Assembly: GCA_963716095.1 (NCBI GenBank)
Contig: CAVQSV010000023.1
Location: forward strand, 496,001 to 560,000
DNA length: 64,000 nucleotides
Direction of reading: 5' to 3'
Source: Sva-07 sp963716095
GTDB taxonomy: Bacteria; Actinomycetota; Acidimicrobiia; Acidimicrobiales; Ilumatobacteraceae
Part shown: positions 47,121 to 58,884 of the stretch, piece by piece
How positions within the stretch are numbered: position 1 is the stretch's first letter
How the letters are laid out: each line of letters begins with the position of its first letter
Program-made: the position numbers and the translations under genes
Notes under the pieces: model-generated
What the model was told of the DNA's origin: nothing
The model's input: the letters and a program-made list of their open reading frames with translations, nothing else
Databases searched by the model: none

Positions 47121-49718
47121 TCAGGCGGACACGCTGGCCCCGAGGAAGCTGCCCAGGGCATCGGCCATCGCCTGGCGGGCGTACTCAGAGGTGACCATCG
47201 CGTCGACCGCGGGGATCGCCGTGTGGGTCTGGCCTTCGCACTGCAGGTGCTGCACCGGTACCCCCGCCGCTGCGAGCGCGTCGGCGTAGGCGTCGCCTTC
47301 GTCGCGCAGCGGGTCGAACTGGCAGGTGACCACCAACGCCGGGGGGAGGCCGGACAGGTCTGCGGCCAGCAATGGCGACGCCTTCGGATCGGATCGATCC
47401 TCCGGGTCGCAGTAGTGATCCCAGAACCAACTCATCACGGCCATCGTCAGGCCGTAGCCATCGGCGTTCTCGGTGTGCGACGGGCGGTCGGTGGTGCCGT
47501 CGGTGACCGGACACAGCAGCACCTGACCCGAGATCGTCGGACCGCCGGCGATCTTCGCCTGCTGGGCGGTCACGGCGGCGACGTTCGCTCCGGCGCTCCA
47601 TCCAGCTAGTGCGAGCGGGCCGGCGGTGCCGCCGAGTTCGGTGGCGTGGCCGGCGACCCATGTCGCTGCGGCGAGGCCGTCGTCCGCCGCAGCGGGGAAG
47701 CGCGCTTCTGGTGCGTGGCGATAGTCGACCGACACGACGACCGAGTTGGAGTTGACGCACAGGTACCGGCACAGCGCATCGTCGGACGTTGCGCTGCCCA
47801 ACACCCAGCCACCGCCGTGGAAGTACACGGTGATCGGGTGCGGGCCGTCGGTCGCCGGGCGGTAGAGCCGGTACTCGAGGGTGCTGCCGTCCGCCCCGGG
47901 AAGTGTGGAGTCGACGATCTCGCCGACCTCGGGCCCCGGCGGCATCCCGGCGCCGGCAGCCTCCATGAAGGCTCGGGCGCCCTCGACGCCCATCGTCTCC
48001 AACGGCGGGAGTTCCATCTCCGCCATCGTCTCGAGCATCACCTGGACGTCGGGCTTCAGTTCGCGGATGATCCCGTCGTTGACGGTCCGACCGGTTGGCC
48101 CCTCGAGCGCGAACCCGAGGTAGCCGCGTTCGACCACCTCGTCGCAGGTGGCCCGATACCGGCCGACGCCCCCCGGGTAGGGGAGGAACACCTGCGGCTT
48201 GCCGGGGACGTTGACGCCCATGTACCACGAGTTCGCTGTCGGCATCAGCGTGAGATCGGCGAACTCGTTGCTGTGCTGCACCCACCGGGTCTCGGCCAGT
48301 CGGGTCGGCTCGATCGTGTTCAGGTCGTTGGCGCGAAGGTGCTCGGCGGTGTCGGCGATCCAGTCGACGTGTTGTTCGATCGACACCATCATGTTCGACA
48401 GCACCGACGGGCTGCCCGGCCCGGTGATCATGTAGAGGTTCGGGAACCCCGATGTCATCAGTCCGAGGTAGGTGACCGGTCCGTCGGCCCACTTCTGCTT
48501 CAACGTCATGCCGTCGCGGCCGGTGATGTCGACCCCGACGATCGCGCCGGTCATGGCGTCGAAGCCGGTGGCGAACACGATCGCGTCGAACTCGAACGAC
48601 TCGTCAGCTGTGTCGATGCCGGTCTCGGTGATCGTCGTGATCGGGTTCGAGCGGATGTCGACCAGGCGGACGTGGGGGAGGTTGTAGGTCTCGTAGTAGT
48701 TGGTGTCGAGACACGCCCGCTTGGTTCCGACGTAGTGGTTGGTGGGGCACAGCAACTCGGCGACGTCGGGGTCGTCGACGGTGCTTCGGATCTTGTCGTG
48801 GATGAACTGACGCAGCGTGTCGTTGGAGTCGGCGTTGGCGAGCGTGTCGTTGAACGTGCCGGTGACTCCGAGCAGCTCGCCGGCCTCCCACATCGCCTCG
48901 TAGCGGGCCCGGCGCTCGTCGTCGGACACCATCAGCGCGCCCTCCAACGGCGTCTCTCGGGGGACCCCGGCCGCCGAGTGGCGAGCCTCCTCGCGATAGG
49001 CCTCGCGGTCGGCGCGGAAGTCGGCCATGCGTTCGTCGGAGATGGGGCCGTTGCGGGCCGGGATCGAGAAGTTCGGGGTTCGCTGGAACACGGTGAGCTG
49101 CTCGGCCTCGGCAGCGATCAATGGGATCGACTGCACGGCCGACGACCCGGTACCGATCACGGCGACGCGCTTGCCGGTGAAGTCGACGCCGTCATGCGGC
49201 CAGGTGCTGGTGAAGTACACGTCTCCGGTGAAGCGGTCGGTGCCCTCGATGTCGGGCACCTTCGGCATCGACAGGCAACCGGTGGCCATCACGTAGTGCT
49301 GAGCCGACACGTCGTCGCCGTTGTCGGTGTGGACCACCCACCGGTGGGTTGCGTCGTCCCACTCGGCGGATGTGACCCGGGTGTTGAATCGCATGTCGCG
49401 CCGGAGGTCGTGCTTGTCGGCGACGAACTGGGCGTAGCGCAGGATCTCCGGTTGGGCGGCGTAGCGCTCGGACCACTGCCACTCCTGCTGCAGCTCGGGG
49501 TCCCAGCTGTAGGAGTAGTCGACCGACAAGATGTCGCACCGAGCTCCGGGGTAGCGGTTCCAGTACCAGGTGCCGCCGACGTCGTCAGCAGCTTCGAGTA
49601 CGACGGCGCTCATCCCGGCTCGGCGCGCACGCACCAGTTGGTACATCCCGGCGAACCCTGCGCCGACGATCACGATGTCGACGTCAGTGCTCGCCGCTGC
49701 GGTGCTGCTCTCGGTCAT
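47121..49718 (-). CDS. Baeyer-Villiger-type flavin monooxygenase fused to an HSL-family esterase
   Basis: 865 residues from ATG 49718 (AAGGGG 6 bases upstream). 1 to about 545: FAD site VDIVIVGAGFAGMYQLVRAR, ADDVGGTWYWNRYPGARCD, NADPH site RVAVIGTGSSAVQS, FATGFD. The BVMO fingerprint FxGxxxHxxxW reads FTGDVYFTSTWP, with His replaced by Phe (about 165). About 550-865 is a hormone-sensitive-lipase-type hydrolase: oxyanion YFHGGGWVLG (about 630), nucleophile GWSAGAN (about 704), acid in CQFDPLRDEG and a His in GQTHTAIP. A ketone could be turned into an ester and cleaved by one polypeptide; substrate unknown. The 171-bp upstream spacer (49719-49889) shows no recognisable site. Confidence 0.85.
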   Translation of the reverse strand: MTESSTAAASTDVDIVIVGAGFAGMYQLVRARRAGMSAVVLEAADDVGGTWYWNRYPGARCDILSVDYSYSWDPELQQEWQWSERYAAQPEILRYAQFVADKHDLRRDMRFNTRVTSAEWDDATHRWVVHTDNGDDVSAQHYVMATGCLSMPKVPDIEGTDRFTGDVYFTSTWPHDGVDFTGKRVAVIGTGSSAVQSIPLIAAEAEQLTVFQRTPNFSIPARNGPISDERMADFRADREAYREEARHSAAGVPRETPLEGALMVSDDERRARYEAMWEAGELLGVTGTFNDTLANADSNDTLRQFIHDKIRSTVDDPDVAELLCPTNHYVGTKRACLDTNYYETYNLPHVRLVDIRSNPITTITETGIDTADESFEFDAIVFATGFDAMTGAIVGVDITGRDGMTLKQKWADGPVTYLGLMTSGFPNLYMITGPGSPSVLSNMMVSIEQHVDWIADTAEHLRANDLNTIEPTRLAETRWVQHSNEFADLTLMPTANSWYMGVNVPGKPQVFLPYPGGVGRYRATCDEVVERGYLGFALEGPTGRTVNDGIIRELKPDVQVMLETMAEMELPPLETMGVEGARAFMEAAGAGMPPGPEVGEIVDSTLPGADGSTLEYRLYRPATDGPHPITVYFHGGGWVLGSATSDDALCRYLCVNSNSVVVSVDYRHAPEARFPAAADDGLAAATWVAGHATELGGTAGPLALAGWSAGANVAAVTAQQAKIAGGPTISGQVLLCPVTDGTTDRPSHTENADGYGLTMAVMSWFWDHYCDPEDRSDPKASPLLAADLSGLPPALVVTCQFDPLRDEGDAYADALAAAGVPVQHLQCEGQTHTAIPAVDAMVTSEYARQAMADALGSFLGASVSA

Positions 49719-49889
49719 GGTGTCCCCTTCGATCGTTTTCGGCGTCGACCCCCGACGTAGATGACAGTGTCGCGCCCGGTTGGGGGCGGCGCCGACGCGG
49801 AGCGCCCGCCCCGTCCCGACCTGTTCGTGTGACGGTTCCGATGGTGCGGGCCTTCCGAACTGCAACGAGAACGGGTGGGCGCAGCTGGG

Positions 49890-50897
49890 TCAGGCGGTGA
49901 CGGCGGCCGGTTCGGGGGCGAACTCGTCGGCGAGGAGGTCGACCGATCGGAGCCGCTCGTCGATCATCGGTGACGCGTGCGCGGTGATCAGCTCGTCGGC
50001 GCCGGCCAGCTGCGCGAACTCGGTGAGGTACGCCGCAACGTGGTCGGGCGTACCGACCGCCGAGTAGTGCATCATCTGCGCGACTTGTCGACCCTGCGGC
50101 GACGCCAGGATCGCGTCCGCCTCGTCATCGGTCAGTTCCCGTCCAGGTGCCACGAACCGGGCGATCCGACGCCGCCGAACGGCGGTCCACTGCTCCTGTG
50201 CGTCGTGGTCGGAGTCCGCTGCGATCACGTTGACCGCCGCGATCGCGTACGGCTCGGCGAGCTGCTCCGACGGACGGAACTCGCGCCGATAGAGCTGCAT
50301 TGCATCGATGAGCGAACCCGGTGCGAAGTGCGAGGCGAACGCGTAGGGAAGCCCGAGCATGGCGGCGAGCTTGGCGCCGAACAGCGACGAGCCGAGGATG
50401 TACAGCGGAACGTTCGTGCCCGCTCCCGGGACGGCCGTCACGCCGGCGATCTTCGAGTCGCCGCGCAGGAACCCCTGCAGCTCGATCACGTCGTCGGGGA
50501 ATCGGTCGGATGAGCGAGCGTCGCGGCGCAGTGCGCGCATCGTGGTCTGGTCGCTCCCCGGCGCTCGGCCCAGGCCGAGGTCGATGCGTCCCGGGTGCAG
50601 CGACGCGAGCGTTCCGAACTGTTCGGCGATCGTGAGCGGCGCATGGTTGGGGAGCATCACGCCGCCGGCTCCGAGGCGGATGGTGGAGGTGTGGGCAGCG
50701 ACGTGGGCGATCAGCACGCTCGTGGCCGACGACGCGATCGAGGCCATGTTGTGGTGCTCGGCGTACCAGACCCGTTCGTAGCCGCGCGCCTCGGCGCGTT
50801 GCGCGAGCGCCACGCTGTTGGCGAACGCGTCGGCGGCCGTCTCGTCGCGTCCGATGATCGCGAGGTCGAGGATCGACAGAGGCATCGCTTCGCTCAT
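49890..50897 (-). CDS. LLM class flavin-dependent oxidoreductase (bacterial luciferase-like)
   Basis: 335 residues from ATG 50897 (MSEAMPLSILDLAIIGR). Luciferase-like TIM barrel: LAQRAEARGYERVWYAEHHN, IRLGAGGVMLPNHAPL, AEQFGTLASLHPGRIDLGLG, and LGLPYAFASHFAP. Uses reduced flavin (FMNH2 or F420-type) on an unknown substrate. The frame stays open well upstream but is antisense to the DUF3445 gene there; 50897 gives the normal family length. Beside the BVMO-esterase gene on the same strand with a 171-bp spacer, so a joint pathway is possible but unproven. Confidence 0.88.
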   Translation of the reverse strand: MSEAMPLSILDLAIIGRDETAADAFANSVALAQRAEARGYERVWYAEHHNMASIASSATSVLIAHVAAHTSTIRLGAGGVMLPNHAPLTIAEQFGTLASLHPGRIDLGLGRAPGSDQTTMRALRRDARSSDRFPDDVIELQGFLRGDSKIAGVTAVPGAGTNVPLYILGSSLFGAKLAAMLGLPYAFASHFAPGSLIDAMQLYRREFRPSEQLAEPYAIAAVNVIAADSDHDAQEQWTAVRRRRIARFVAPGRELTDDEADAILASPQGRQVAQMMHYSAVGTPDHVAAYLTEFAQLAGADELITAHASPMIDERLRSVDLLADEFAPEPAAVTA

Positions 50898-50938
50898 CGA
50901 CCCAGCATGCCTGCCCGACCCCGGTGCGCGCACCCCGA

Positions 50939-50980
50939 GCGATGAGCGAACCCCGCAGATGTGGTGTGTTCGCTCATCGT
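50939..50980. repeat. 42-bp hairpin repeat, GCGATGAGCGAA family, copy 3 (inverted)
   Basis: Arms GCGATGAGCGAA / TTCGCTCATCGT (11 of 12 pair); 18-nt loop whose reverse complement shares CC-CATCTG with copies 1 and 2. It lies between two divergent genes, where a terminator role is unlikely. Confidence 0.85.
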
Positions 50981-51014
50981 TCGACGACGGGGGACGGCGG
51001 TTAGCGTTCGAGGG

Positions 51015-51899
51015 ATGGATCCCGTCGGCGCGGTGCTGCCCACGCCCCCGTACCTGCCGTTCATGGACGGTCCGGCACCGAGTGGCGAGGAGAACTTCCG
51101 GTGGCGTCTCGGGGCCCGCCCCCTCGACCTGCGCGACTGGATCGAACTCGGCCCGGACGCCGACGCGGCGATCGCGGCCAAGCCCCGGCTGATGGCCGAA
51201 CACCCGGACACCGTGTTCGCCGTGCTCGACGACGTCGAAGCGGAGTCGACCGAGGTCGCAGAGGCACTCGTCGACCACCTCGGGCGTCGTTGGCCGGACC
51301 GGTACGGAGACACCGAGCTCGATGCCGACCTCCATCCGCTCGACGCAGCGGCGCGCCTCGTACCCGAAGACCTCATCCTGCTGGTCGAACGCGGGGATGG
51401 TCTGGTGTTCGGCGGCGGGTCGGTGTGTTTCCCCAACCGGTGGGACCTGCGCTCGAAGCTCGGGCTCTCGATGGCACGGGTCCACGCCCCGGTCGCCAGG
51501 TTGAACGAGCAGCTCGAAGCCCCGATCGACGGGTTCTTCGACCGGCTCGCCCCGGATCGGAGCTACTGGCGGCTCGCGTGGAACATCCTCGACACCCCCG
51601 ACTGGTACACGCCGGTCGATGGCACCGAAGCGCCGCGGCCACCGTTGCCGGAACCGGACGGGCACTACTTCCGTATCGAGCGCGAGACGATGCGGCGATT
51701 TCCCCACACCAGGGTGGTGCTGTTCACGGTTCGCACCTACGTGGCGCCGTTCCCGGCGGTGTCCGACGGTGGCGACGTGGCGGCGCGCCTCGCCGATGCG
51801 GTCGCAGCACTGCCGTCGGACGTGAAGGCGTACAAGGGGCTGGCTCCCACCGCCGATGCGTTGATCGAGCACCTGCGTGGGAACCCCTCCCGAAGTTGA
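51015..51899 (+). CDS. DUF3445 protein, haem-dependent oxidative N-demethylase-like
   Basis: 294 residues from ATG 51015. Family landmarks: FRWRLGARPLDLRDWIEL, MAEHPDTVFAVLDDVE, DADLHPLDAAARLVPEDL, SVCFPNRWDLRSKLGLSMAR and VHAPVARLNEQLEAPIDGFF. DUF3445 proteins were assigned as haem-dependent oxidative N-demethylases (alpha subunit); a paired flavin/Fe-S subunit gene is not seen here. Substrate unknown. A degenerate HAIR-like repeat overlaps its 3' end before clpB. Confidence 0.85.
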   Translation: MDPVGAVLPTPPYLPFMDGPAPSGEENFRWRLGARPLDLRDWIELGPDADAAIAAKPRLMAEHPDTVFAVLDDVEAESTEVAEALVDHLGRRWPDRYGDTELDADLHPLDAAARLVPEDLILLVERGDGLVFGGGSVCFPNRWDLRSKLGLSMARVHAPVARLNEQLEAPIDGFFDRLAPDRSYWRLAWNILDTPDWYTPVDGTEAPRPPLPEPDGHYFRIERETMRRFPHTRVVLFTVRTYVAPFPAVSDGGDVAARLADAVAALPSDVKAYKGLAPTADALIEHLRGNPSRS

Positions 51900-51916
51900 T
51901 ATGCTTACGCTCAGGA
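51896..51916. promoter_or_regulatory. Degenerate HAIR-like repeat before clpB
   Basis: GTTGATA-N7-GCTCAGG, 9 of 14 HAIR positions with the right spacing, 37 bases before the clpB ATG. HspR controls clpB in some actinobacteria; this match is weak. Confidence 0.25.
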
Positions 51917-51952
51917 TTCTTGATACCGCATCTCACCGCCTGAAGGAGCATC

Positions 51953-54445
<2,493 letters not shown>

Positions 54446-54453
54446 CCGTCACG

Positions 54454-55470
54454 TCAGAGGTGCGCTGAGCCGGCCGTCTGCGCACGTGCAGGCGTGGCGA
54501 CCTCGGGCGTGACCGGCACGAGGGTGAGGCGAAACACCGGCGGGGTCGGTTGCACGAGTTCGAGGCGGCCACCGTCGGACTCGGCGAGGCGGCGGGCGAG
54601 CGCCAACCCGCGGCCGTGCGCGGCGCTGTGGTCCGTCGGTCGCGTGAACAGCGTCGCCACCCGATCGTCGGGGACGCCGCGGCCTTCGTCTTCCACCGTG
54701 ACACTCGAGTCCTGCACGAGAATCGCCACCGTGCCACGGCCGTGGCGCAGCGAGTTCTCGAGCAGCACGGCGAGCACTTGGCCGACGAGGCCCGGCGTTG
54801 CCATCACGTGCTGGGTGACACCCGTCGTCACGACCAATTGGCGTCGCCGCTGTGCGAACCGCTGCTGCCAGTCGGCGACGTGATGGTCGACCAGGGTCGA
54901 CAGATCCAGTTCGGTGCGCTCCTTGGTCGCGCCGGTGCGCGCCACTGCCAGCAACTCGTCCAAGGTCGTGTTCAGCTCATGGGTCTGTGCGAGTGCGGCG
55001 GTGGCCTCAGCAGCGACACAGCCGTCGCTCGATCGCTCGAGCAACTCCAACCGCATGGCGATACCCGTCAGTCCTGTGCGGAGCTGATGGGTGGCGTCGC
55101 CGGTGAATCCGCGCTCGGACTCGAGCATGCGGTCGACCCGGTTGGCGCTCAAGCGGAGCGATCTGGCGATCTCGTCGATCTCCTCGATACCGGACGGTTG
55201 CGGAGCGGCGGCGCTGAAGTCGCCGTCGCCGAGTCGTGAGGCGCTGCGCGCCAGGCGTTCCAGTGGTCGCGCCAGTTGGCGGGCCTGCACGCCGGCCAAC
55301 AGTGCAGCCGCCCCGATCGCCGCCAGAGCGATCACCAGCATGCGCACGACGACGTCGCCGCGCAGTTCGCCACCATCGGCGTCTCGAACGATCAGCAGTA
55401 CCGGCACGGTGAGGACCACGATCACGACGACGACGACAGCGATCGTCGACAGGACGAGACGCTGGCGCAC
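54454..55470 (-). CDS. Sensor histidine kinase
   Basis: 338 residues. Two membrane helices at the N-terminus (about 7-28 and 43-64) with a very short external loop, HAMP-like ARPLERLARSASRLGDGDF, phosphoacceptor His in GDATHQLRTGLTGIAMRLEL, then HATPase with N-box LLENSLRHG, VEDEGRGVPDD and HGRGLALARRLAES. Phosphorylates the response regulator encoded 6 bp upstream in the same operon. The short sensor loop suggests it reads membrane or cytosolic signals. Ligand unknown. Confidence 0.9.
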   Translation of the reverse strand: MRQRLVLSTIAVVVVVIVVLTVPVLLIVRDADGGELRGDVVVRMLVIALAAIGAAALLAGVQARQLARPLERLARSASRLGDGDFSAAAPQPSGIEEIDEIARSLRLSANRVDRMLESERGFTGDATHQLRTGLTGIAMRLELLERSSDGCVAAEATAALAQTHELNTTLDELLAVARTGATKERTELDLSTLVDHHVADWQQRFAQRRRQLVVTTGVTQHVMATPGLVGQVLAVLLENSLRHGRGTVAILVQDSSVTVEDEGRGVPDDRVATLFTRPTDHSAAHGRGLALARRLAESDGGRLELVQPTPPVFRLTLVPVTPEVATPARAQTAGSAHL

Positions 55471-55476
55471 CTCGGG

Positions 55477-56262
55477 TCAGCCCTTCGATGCAGCGTCGGT
55501 GGAACCGCCGTTCGGATCGAATCTGAATCCCACACCCCGCACGGTCACGATCTTGGACGGTGGGTCGGTGTCGTCGTGGATCTTGCGCCGCAACGTCGAG
55601 GTGTGTGTGTCGAGGGTGCGTGTCGATCCCCACCAGTTCTCGTCCCAGACCTGGCTCATGATGTCCTCGCGCTTGAGTGTCACACCCGGCTGGCGCATGA
55701 GCACCTCGAGGAGATCGAACTCCTTGGTGGTCAGTTCGATCTCGGTGCGGGGCTCACCGCTCCTGGTGACGAAGCACCTGCGGGCATCGGTGTCGAGCTC
55801 GATTCCCGCGCCGGTGAGACGCCGCGAGTCGGCGCTGTCGACCGAGTGCTCGACGAGGCGGAGCCGGGCGCGAATCCGAGCCACCAGCTCGGCGAGGCGG
55901 AACGGCTTGGCCACGTAGTCGTCGGCGCCAGCATTGAGGCCGACGATGACGTCCATCTCCTCGGCGCGTGCGGTCAGCATGATGATCGGCAAGTCGGCGT
56001 GGGTGGCCCGGATCGTGCGACACACGTCGAGCCCGTCGACGTCCGGCAGCGTCAGGTCGAGGAGGACGAGATCGGGCCGCGCCTCGCGCACCGAGTCGAT
56101 CGCGGGTCCGCCGGCATCGACATGGTGGACGTCGAAGCCCTCCGAGCGCAGAACTCGGATCAAGGGCTCGCTGATCCGCTCGTCGTCTTCGACGAGCAGC
56201 ACCGCAGTACTCGTGGCGAGCACGGCGGTGTCGCCAGTTGCGCGAAGCGTCGATTCCATCAC
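55477..56262 (-). CDS. OmpR-family response regulator
   Basis: 261 residues. Receiver domain: acidic pocket LVEDDERI, phospho-acceptor D in LVLLDLTLPDVDGLDV, T/K switch residues in IMLTARAEEMD and DDYVAKPFRLAEL. C-terminal winged helix: LTTKEFDLLEVLMRQPGV, WWGSTRTLDTHTSTLRRKI, VRGVGFRFD. Transcription factor paired with the histidine kinase gene 6 bp downstream. Start ATG 56262 or 56259. Confidence 0.92.
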   Translation of the reverse strand: MMESTLRATGDTAVLATSTAVLLVEDDERISEPLIRVLRSEGFDVHHVDAGGPAIDSVREARPDLVLLDLTLPDVDGLDVCRTIRATHADLPIIMLTARAEEMDVIVGLNAGADDYVAKPFRLAELVARIRARLRLVEHSVDSADSRRLTGAGIELDTDARRCFVTRSGEPRTEIELTTKEFDLLEVLMRQPGVTLKREDIMSQVWDENWWGSTRTLDTHTSTLRRKIHDDTDPPSKIVTVRGVGFRFDPNGGSTDAASKG

Positions 56263-56300
56263 CTGGTCATCGGCGCATCTGGCGCAGACCTTGAGGGTGA

Positions 56301-57614
56301 TCAGCGTCGACGCAGGCGGAGGGCGTCGCCGTGGGCGGGAAACCCCTCGTGATCGGCGAGGGCGAGCACCGACGGTGTCATCCGAGCGAGTGCGCCGGCA
56401 TCGGCACGAGCGATCGCAGTGCGCTTGAGGAACGTGTCGGCGGTGATGCCCGACGACACGTGCGCGAAGCCCGATGTCGGCAGTGATGCGGGGCAGCCGA
56501 TCACGAAGTTCGCTGCGCTGAACGGCGTGTGCTGGCCGATGAGGATCTCCCCGGCGTTGATCAACTGATCGACCACGTCGTCGACGAGCGCGTCAGCGAC
56601 GACCACCTGCAGGTGCTCGGGTGCGAACTCGTTGGCGATCGCCACGGCCGCGTCGAGCGAGTCGACGAGCACACAGCCTCCGTTCGGGCCGAGCGACGAA
56701 CGAGCAGCGGTGGCGCGCACCGGATCCAGCTCGGCGAGCTGTGCATCCAGCGCGGCATCGACCGCATCGGCGAACGTCGAGGAGTCGGTCAACAACACGA
56801 CGGTGCTGTCCGTGCCGTGCTCGGCTTCGATCAGCAGGTCGGCGGCCAGCAACGTGGGGTCGGCCGAGTCGTCGGCGATGACGAGGCTCTCGGTCGGGCC
56901 GAGCAGCATCATCGTGGCGAGCCCGTGACGTTGCATCTCGACCTGCGCGATGGTGACCGCCGGCGAACCAGGACCCACGACCTTGCGGACCCTCGGGATC
57001 GTGTGGGTGCCGAACCCGAGCGCAGCGATCCCGGCGGGACCGTTGACCCGGAACACATCGAGGATCCCGAGCTTGCGACACACCACCAGCACGGCGGGGT
57101 CGACGTCGCCTGAGCCGCCGGGGATCGGCGGTACCACCAGTGAGATCGACGGCACGCCGGCGACGACGGCCGGCACGGCGAGCTGGTAGGCGACGCTCGG
57201 GTAGCTGGCCTTGCCCGAGGGGGTGAACAACCCGGCCGAGGTGATCGGCGTGATCTTCTCGCCGACGGTGAGGCCGGCCTCGCTCTCGATCGACCAGTTG
57301 TGGGCCCGCTCCATCTGAGCTTCGTTGAAGACCCGCAGGTGGGCGATCGCATCATCGAGTGCCGCATCGACATCGTCCGACACGGCGGCGCGTTCGAACT
57401 CGTCGGTGCTCACGCGCAAGCCGTCCGGCGACACTTCGATGCCGTCGAATCGGCCGAGCGCATCGCAGACAGCGGCGTCGCCACGCTCGCGGACGTCATC
57501 GATCAGCTCACCGATCGAGCGACGAAGGTCCGCGTCGAAGATGTCGTCGATGCCGCGGCGCATCAGGGCATCGCGTGCCTCGGCGTCCATGTCGGTCCAC
57601 ACCTGGCGTCGCAT
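56301..57614 (-). CDS. Histidinol dehydrogenase-like protein with altered zinc site
   Basis: 437 residues from ATG 57614. HisD fold: ITPITSAGLFTPSGKASYPS, VNGPAGIAALGFGTHTIPRV, VGPGSPAVTIAQ, APEHLQVVV (Glu/His pair kept), EGFPAHGDALRLR (C-terminal His kept). Two of the four zinc ligands of classical HisD are changed: the Gln in DLLSQAEH is Glu (DLLIEAEHGTDS), and GDYxxGxNHVLPT reads ANFVIGCPASLPT, so the Asp and the following His are gone. The last step of histidine synthesis is therefore unlikely; it may be an alcohol dehydrogenase paralogue or inactive. No other his gene nearby. 38 bp before the response regulator gene on the same strand. Confidence 0.8.
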   Translation of the reverse strand: MRRQVWTDMDAEARDALMRRGIDDIFDADLRRSIGELIDDVRERGDAAVCDALGRFDGIEVSPDGLRVSTDEFERAAVSDDVDAALDDAIAHLRVFNEAQMERAHNWSIESEAGLTVGEKITPITSAGLFTPSGKASYPSVAYQLAVPAVVAGVPSISLVVPPIPGGSGDVDPAVLVVCRKLGILDVFRVNGPAGIAALGFGTHTIPRVRKVVGPGSPAVTIAQVEMQRHGLATMMLLGPTESLVIADDSADPTLLAADLLIEAEHGTDSTVVLLTDSSTFADAVDAALDAQLAELDPVRATAARSSLGPNGGCVLVDSLDAAVAIANEFAPEHLQVVVADALVDDVVDQLINAGEILIGQHTPFSAANFVIGCPASLPTSGFAHVSSGITADTFLKRTAIARADAGALARMTPSVLALADHEGFPAHGDALRLRRR

Positions 57615-57687
57615 CACACTCACCCCGTCGACGCTAACGGCGCCACCGCGACCGCACACGAGCGATTCGTGCGCTGGCGACCTCAGC

Positions 57688-58833
57688 TCAGCGGTCGAGT
57701 CGTGTCAGCCAATACTGGTTGAACTGCCAGATAGCGGCTTCGTACGGCGACAATCGGCCCTGCGCCGCGAGTGGTGCGTGCAGACCGCGCCATGGTCCCT
57801 GGTTGACGGGGATGTCCTCGCCGTGGATCCAGCTCAATCCCTCACGGATCTCCGGCAGCGCGGCGACCACCTCGGAGTCGCCGGCCACCTCCGGCTCGAG
57901 CAGCAGGTGAATCCGCAGGGTCATCCGGTCGTGTGCGTGCGGGATCACCTCGTACCAGACCCCGAGCGTGCCGCTGACGGCGAAGAGCAGGGTCGGATAG
58001 ACACAGGCGGCGAGCAGGTCGGCGCGTCGTTCGCGGTCGAGCCCTGACAGGAACGGCAGGTCGGAGCTCTCGTCGAGGTCGGTCACCCCGGGCATGTGCA
58101 AGAGCGACCAGGGCCCGCCGTGGTTCTCGACCACGAACGACTGCTTCGCCGGATTGCTCTGTTGGAACGTGTCGCGGTGTGGGCCGATGTGGTGGTAGGC
58201 CTCCATGAAGTTCTCGACCAGGAGCTTCCAGTTCCACGGTGAGTCGAACTCGATCGTGTCGGCGATCACCATGTCGCCCAGCCCGTACTGCCCGAGTGTG
58301 GCGGCGAGCGGTTCGAGCTGTGACGCCAGGGGTGTCGGATCGTCGTCCATCGAGACGAACACGAACCCCTCCCACTCCTCGACGGCGAGCTGAGGAAGCC
58401 GGCACAGGTCGATGTCGAAGCCGTCGGCGCCGTCCATCATCGGTGCGGTGTGCAGCGATCCGTCGCGGGAGTACGACCACTGGTGATAGGGGCAGACGAT
58501 CCACCGGGCCGAACCCGAGCCGGACGCCAGCGGCATCGATCGATGGAGGCACACGTTCGACATCGCCCGTACCGAGCCGTCGTCGTCGCGAATCACGAGC
58601 ATCGGCTGATCGACGACATCGACCGCCACGTAGTCGCCGGGTTCGGCGACCTGCGACGAACGCGCCACACAGACCCAGTCGCGCCGAAAGATCGAAGCAA
58701 GCTCGGAATCCCAGACCGACGGTTCCGTGTAGGCGGCTGGTGGCAGCGTCCACGCCGATGCCAGCGGCGCGGCAACACGGGCCAGTTCGGTCGCACCCAG
58801 CGAGTTGAGCGAATCGGACGACGAGAGAACCAT
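57688..58833 (-). CDS. Rieske non-haem iron oxygenase, alpha subunit
   Basis: 381 residues. Rieske [2Fe-2S] ligands CLHRSMPL and CPYHQWSYSRDG (about 90-120); mononuclear iron site NFMEAYHHIGPHRDT (His, His and later Asp; about 210). This is the aromatic-ring or choline/carnitine-type oxygenase pattern (large subunit). No reductase or ferredoxin gene is adjacent, so electron supply is encoded elsewhere. Substrate unknown. Divergent from purA (51-bp spacer). Confidence 0.88.
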   Translation of the reverse strand: MVLSSSDSLNSLGATELARVAAPLASAWTLPPAAYTEPSVWDSELASIFRRDWVCVARSSQVAEPGDYVAVDVVDQPMLVIRDDDGSVRAMSNVCLHRSMPLASGSGSARWIVCPYHQWSYSRDGSLHTAPMMDGADGFDIDLCRLPQLAVEEWEGFVFVSMDDDPTPLASQLEPLAATLGQYGLGDMVIADTIEFDSPWNWKLLVENFMEAYHHIGPHRDTFQQSNPAKQSFVVENHGGPWSLLHMPGVTDLDESSDLPFLSGLDRERRADLLAACVYPTLLFAVSGTLGVWYEVIPHAHDRMTLRIHLLLEPEVAGDSEVVAALPEIREGLSWIHGEDIPVNQGPWRGLHAPLAAQGRLSPYEAAIWQFNQYWLTRLDR

Positions 58834-58884
58834 GACGAAGGAGTACCATCAGCACACGTTCCAACCACCATCCAGGGAGCGTGC

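Noticed and set aside
56301..57614. Annotation as genuine HisD
   Set aside because: Two zinc ligands are substituted and no other histidine gene is nearby.
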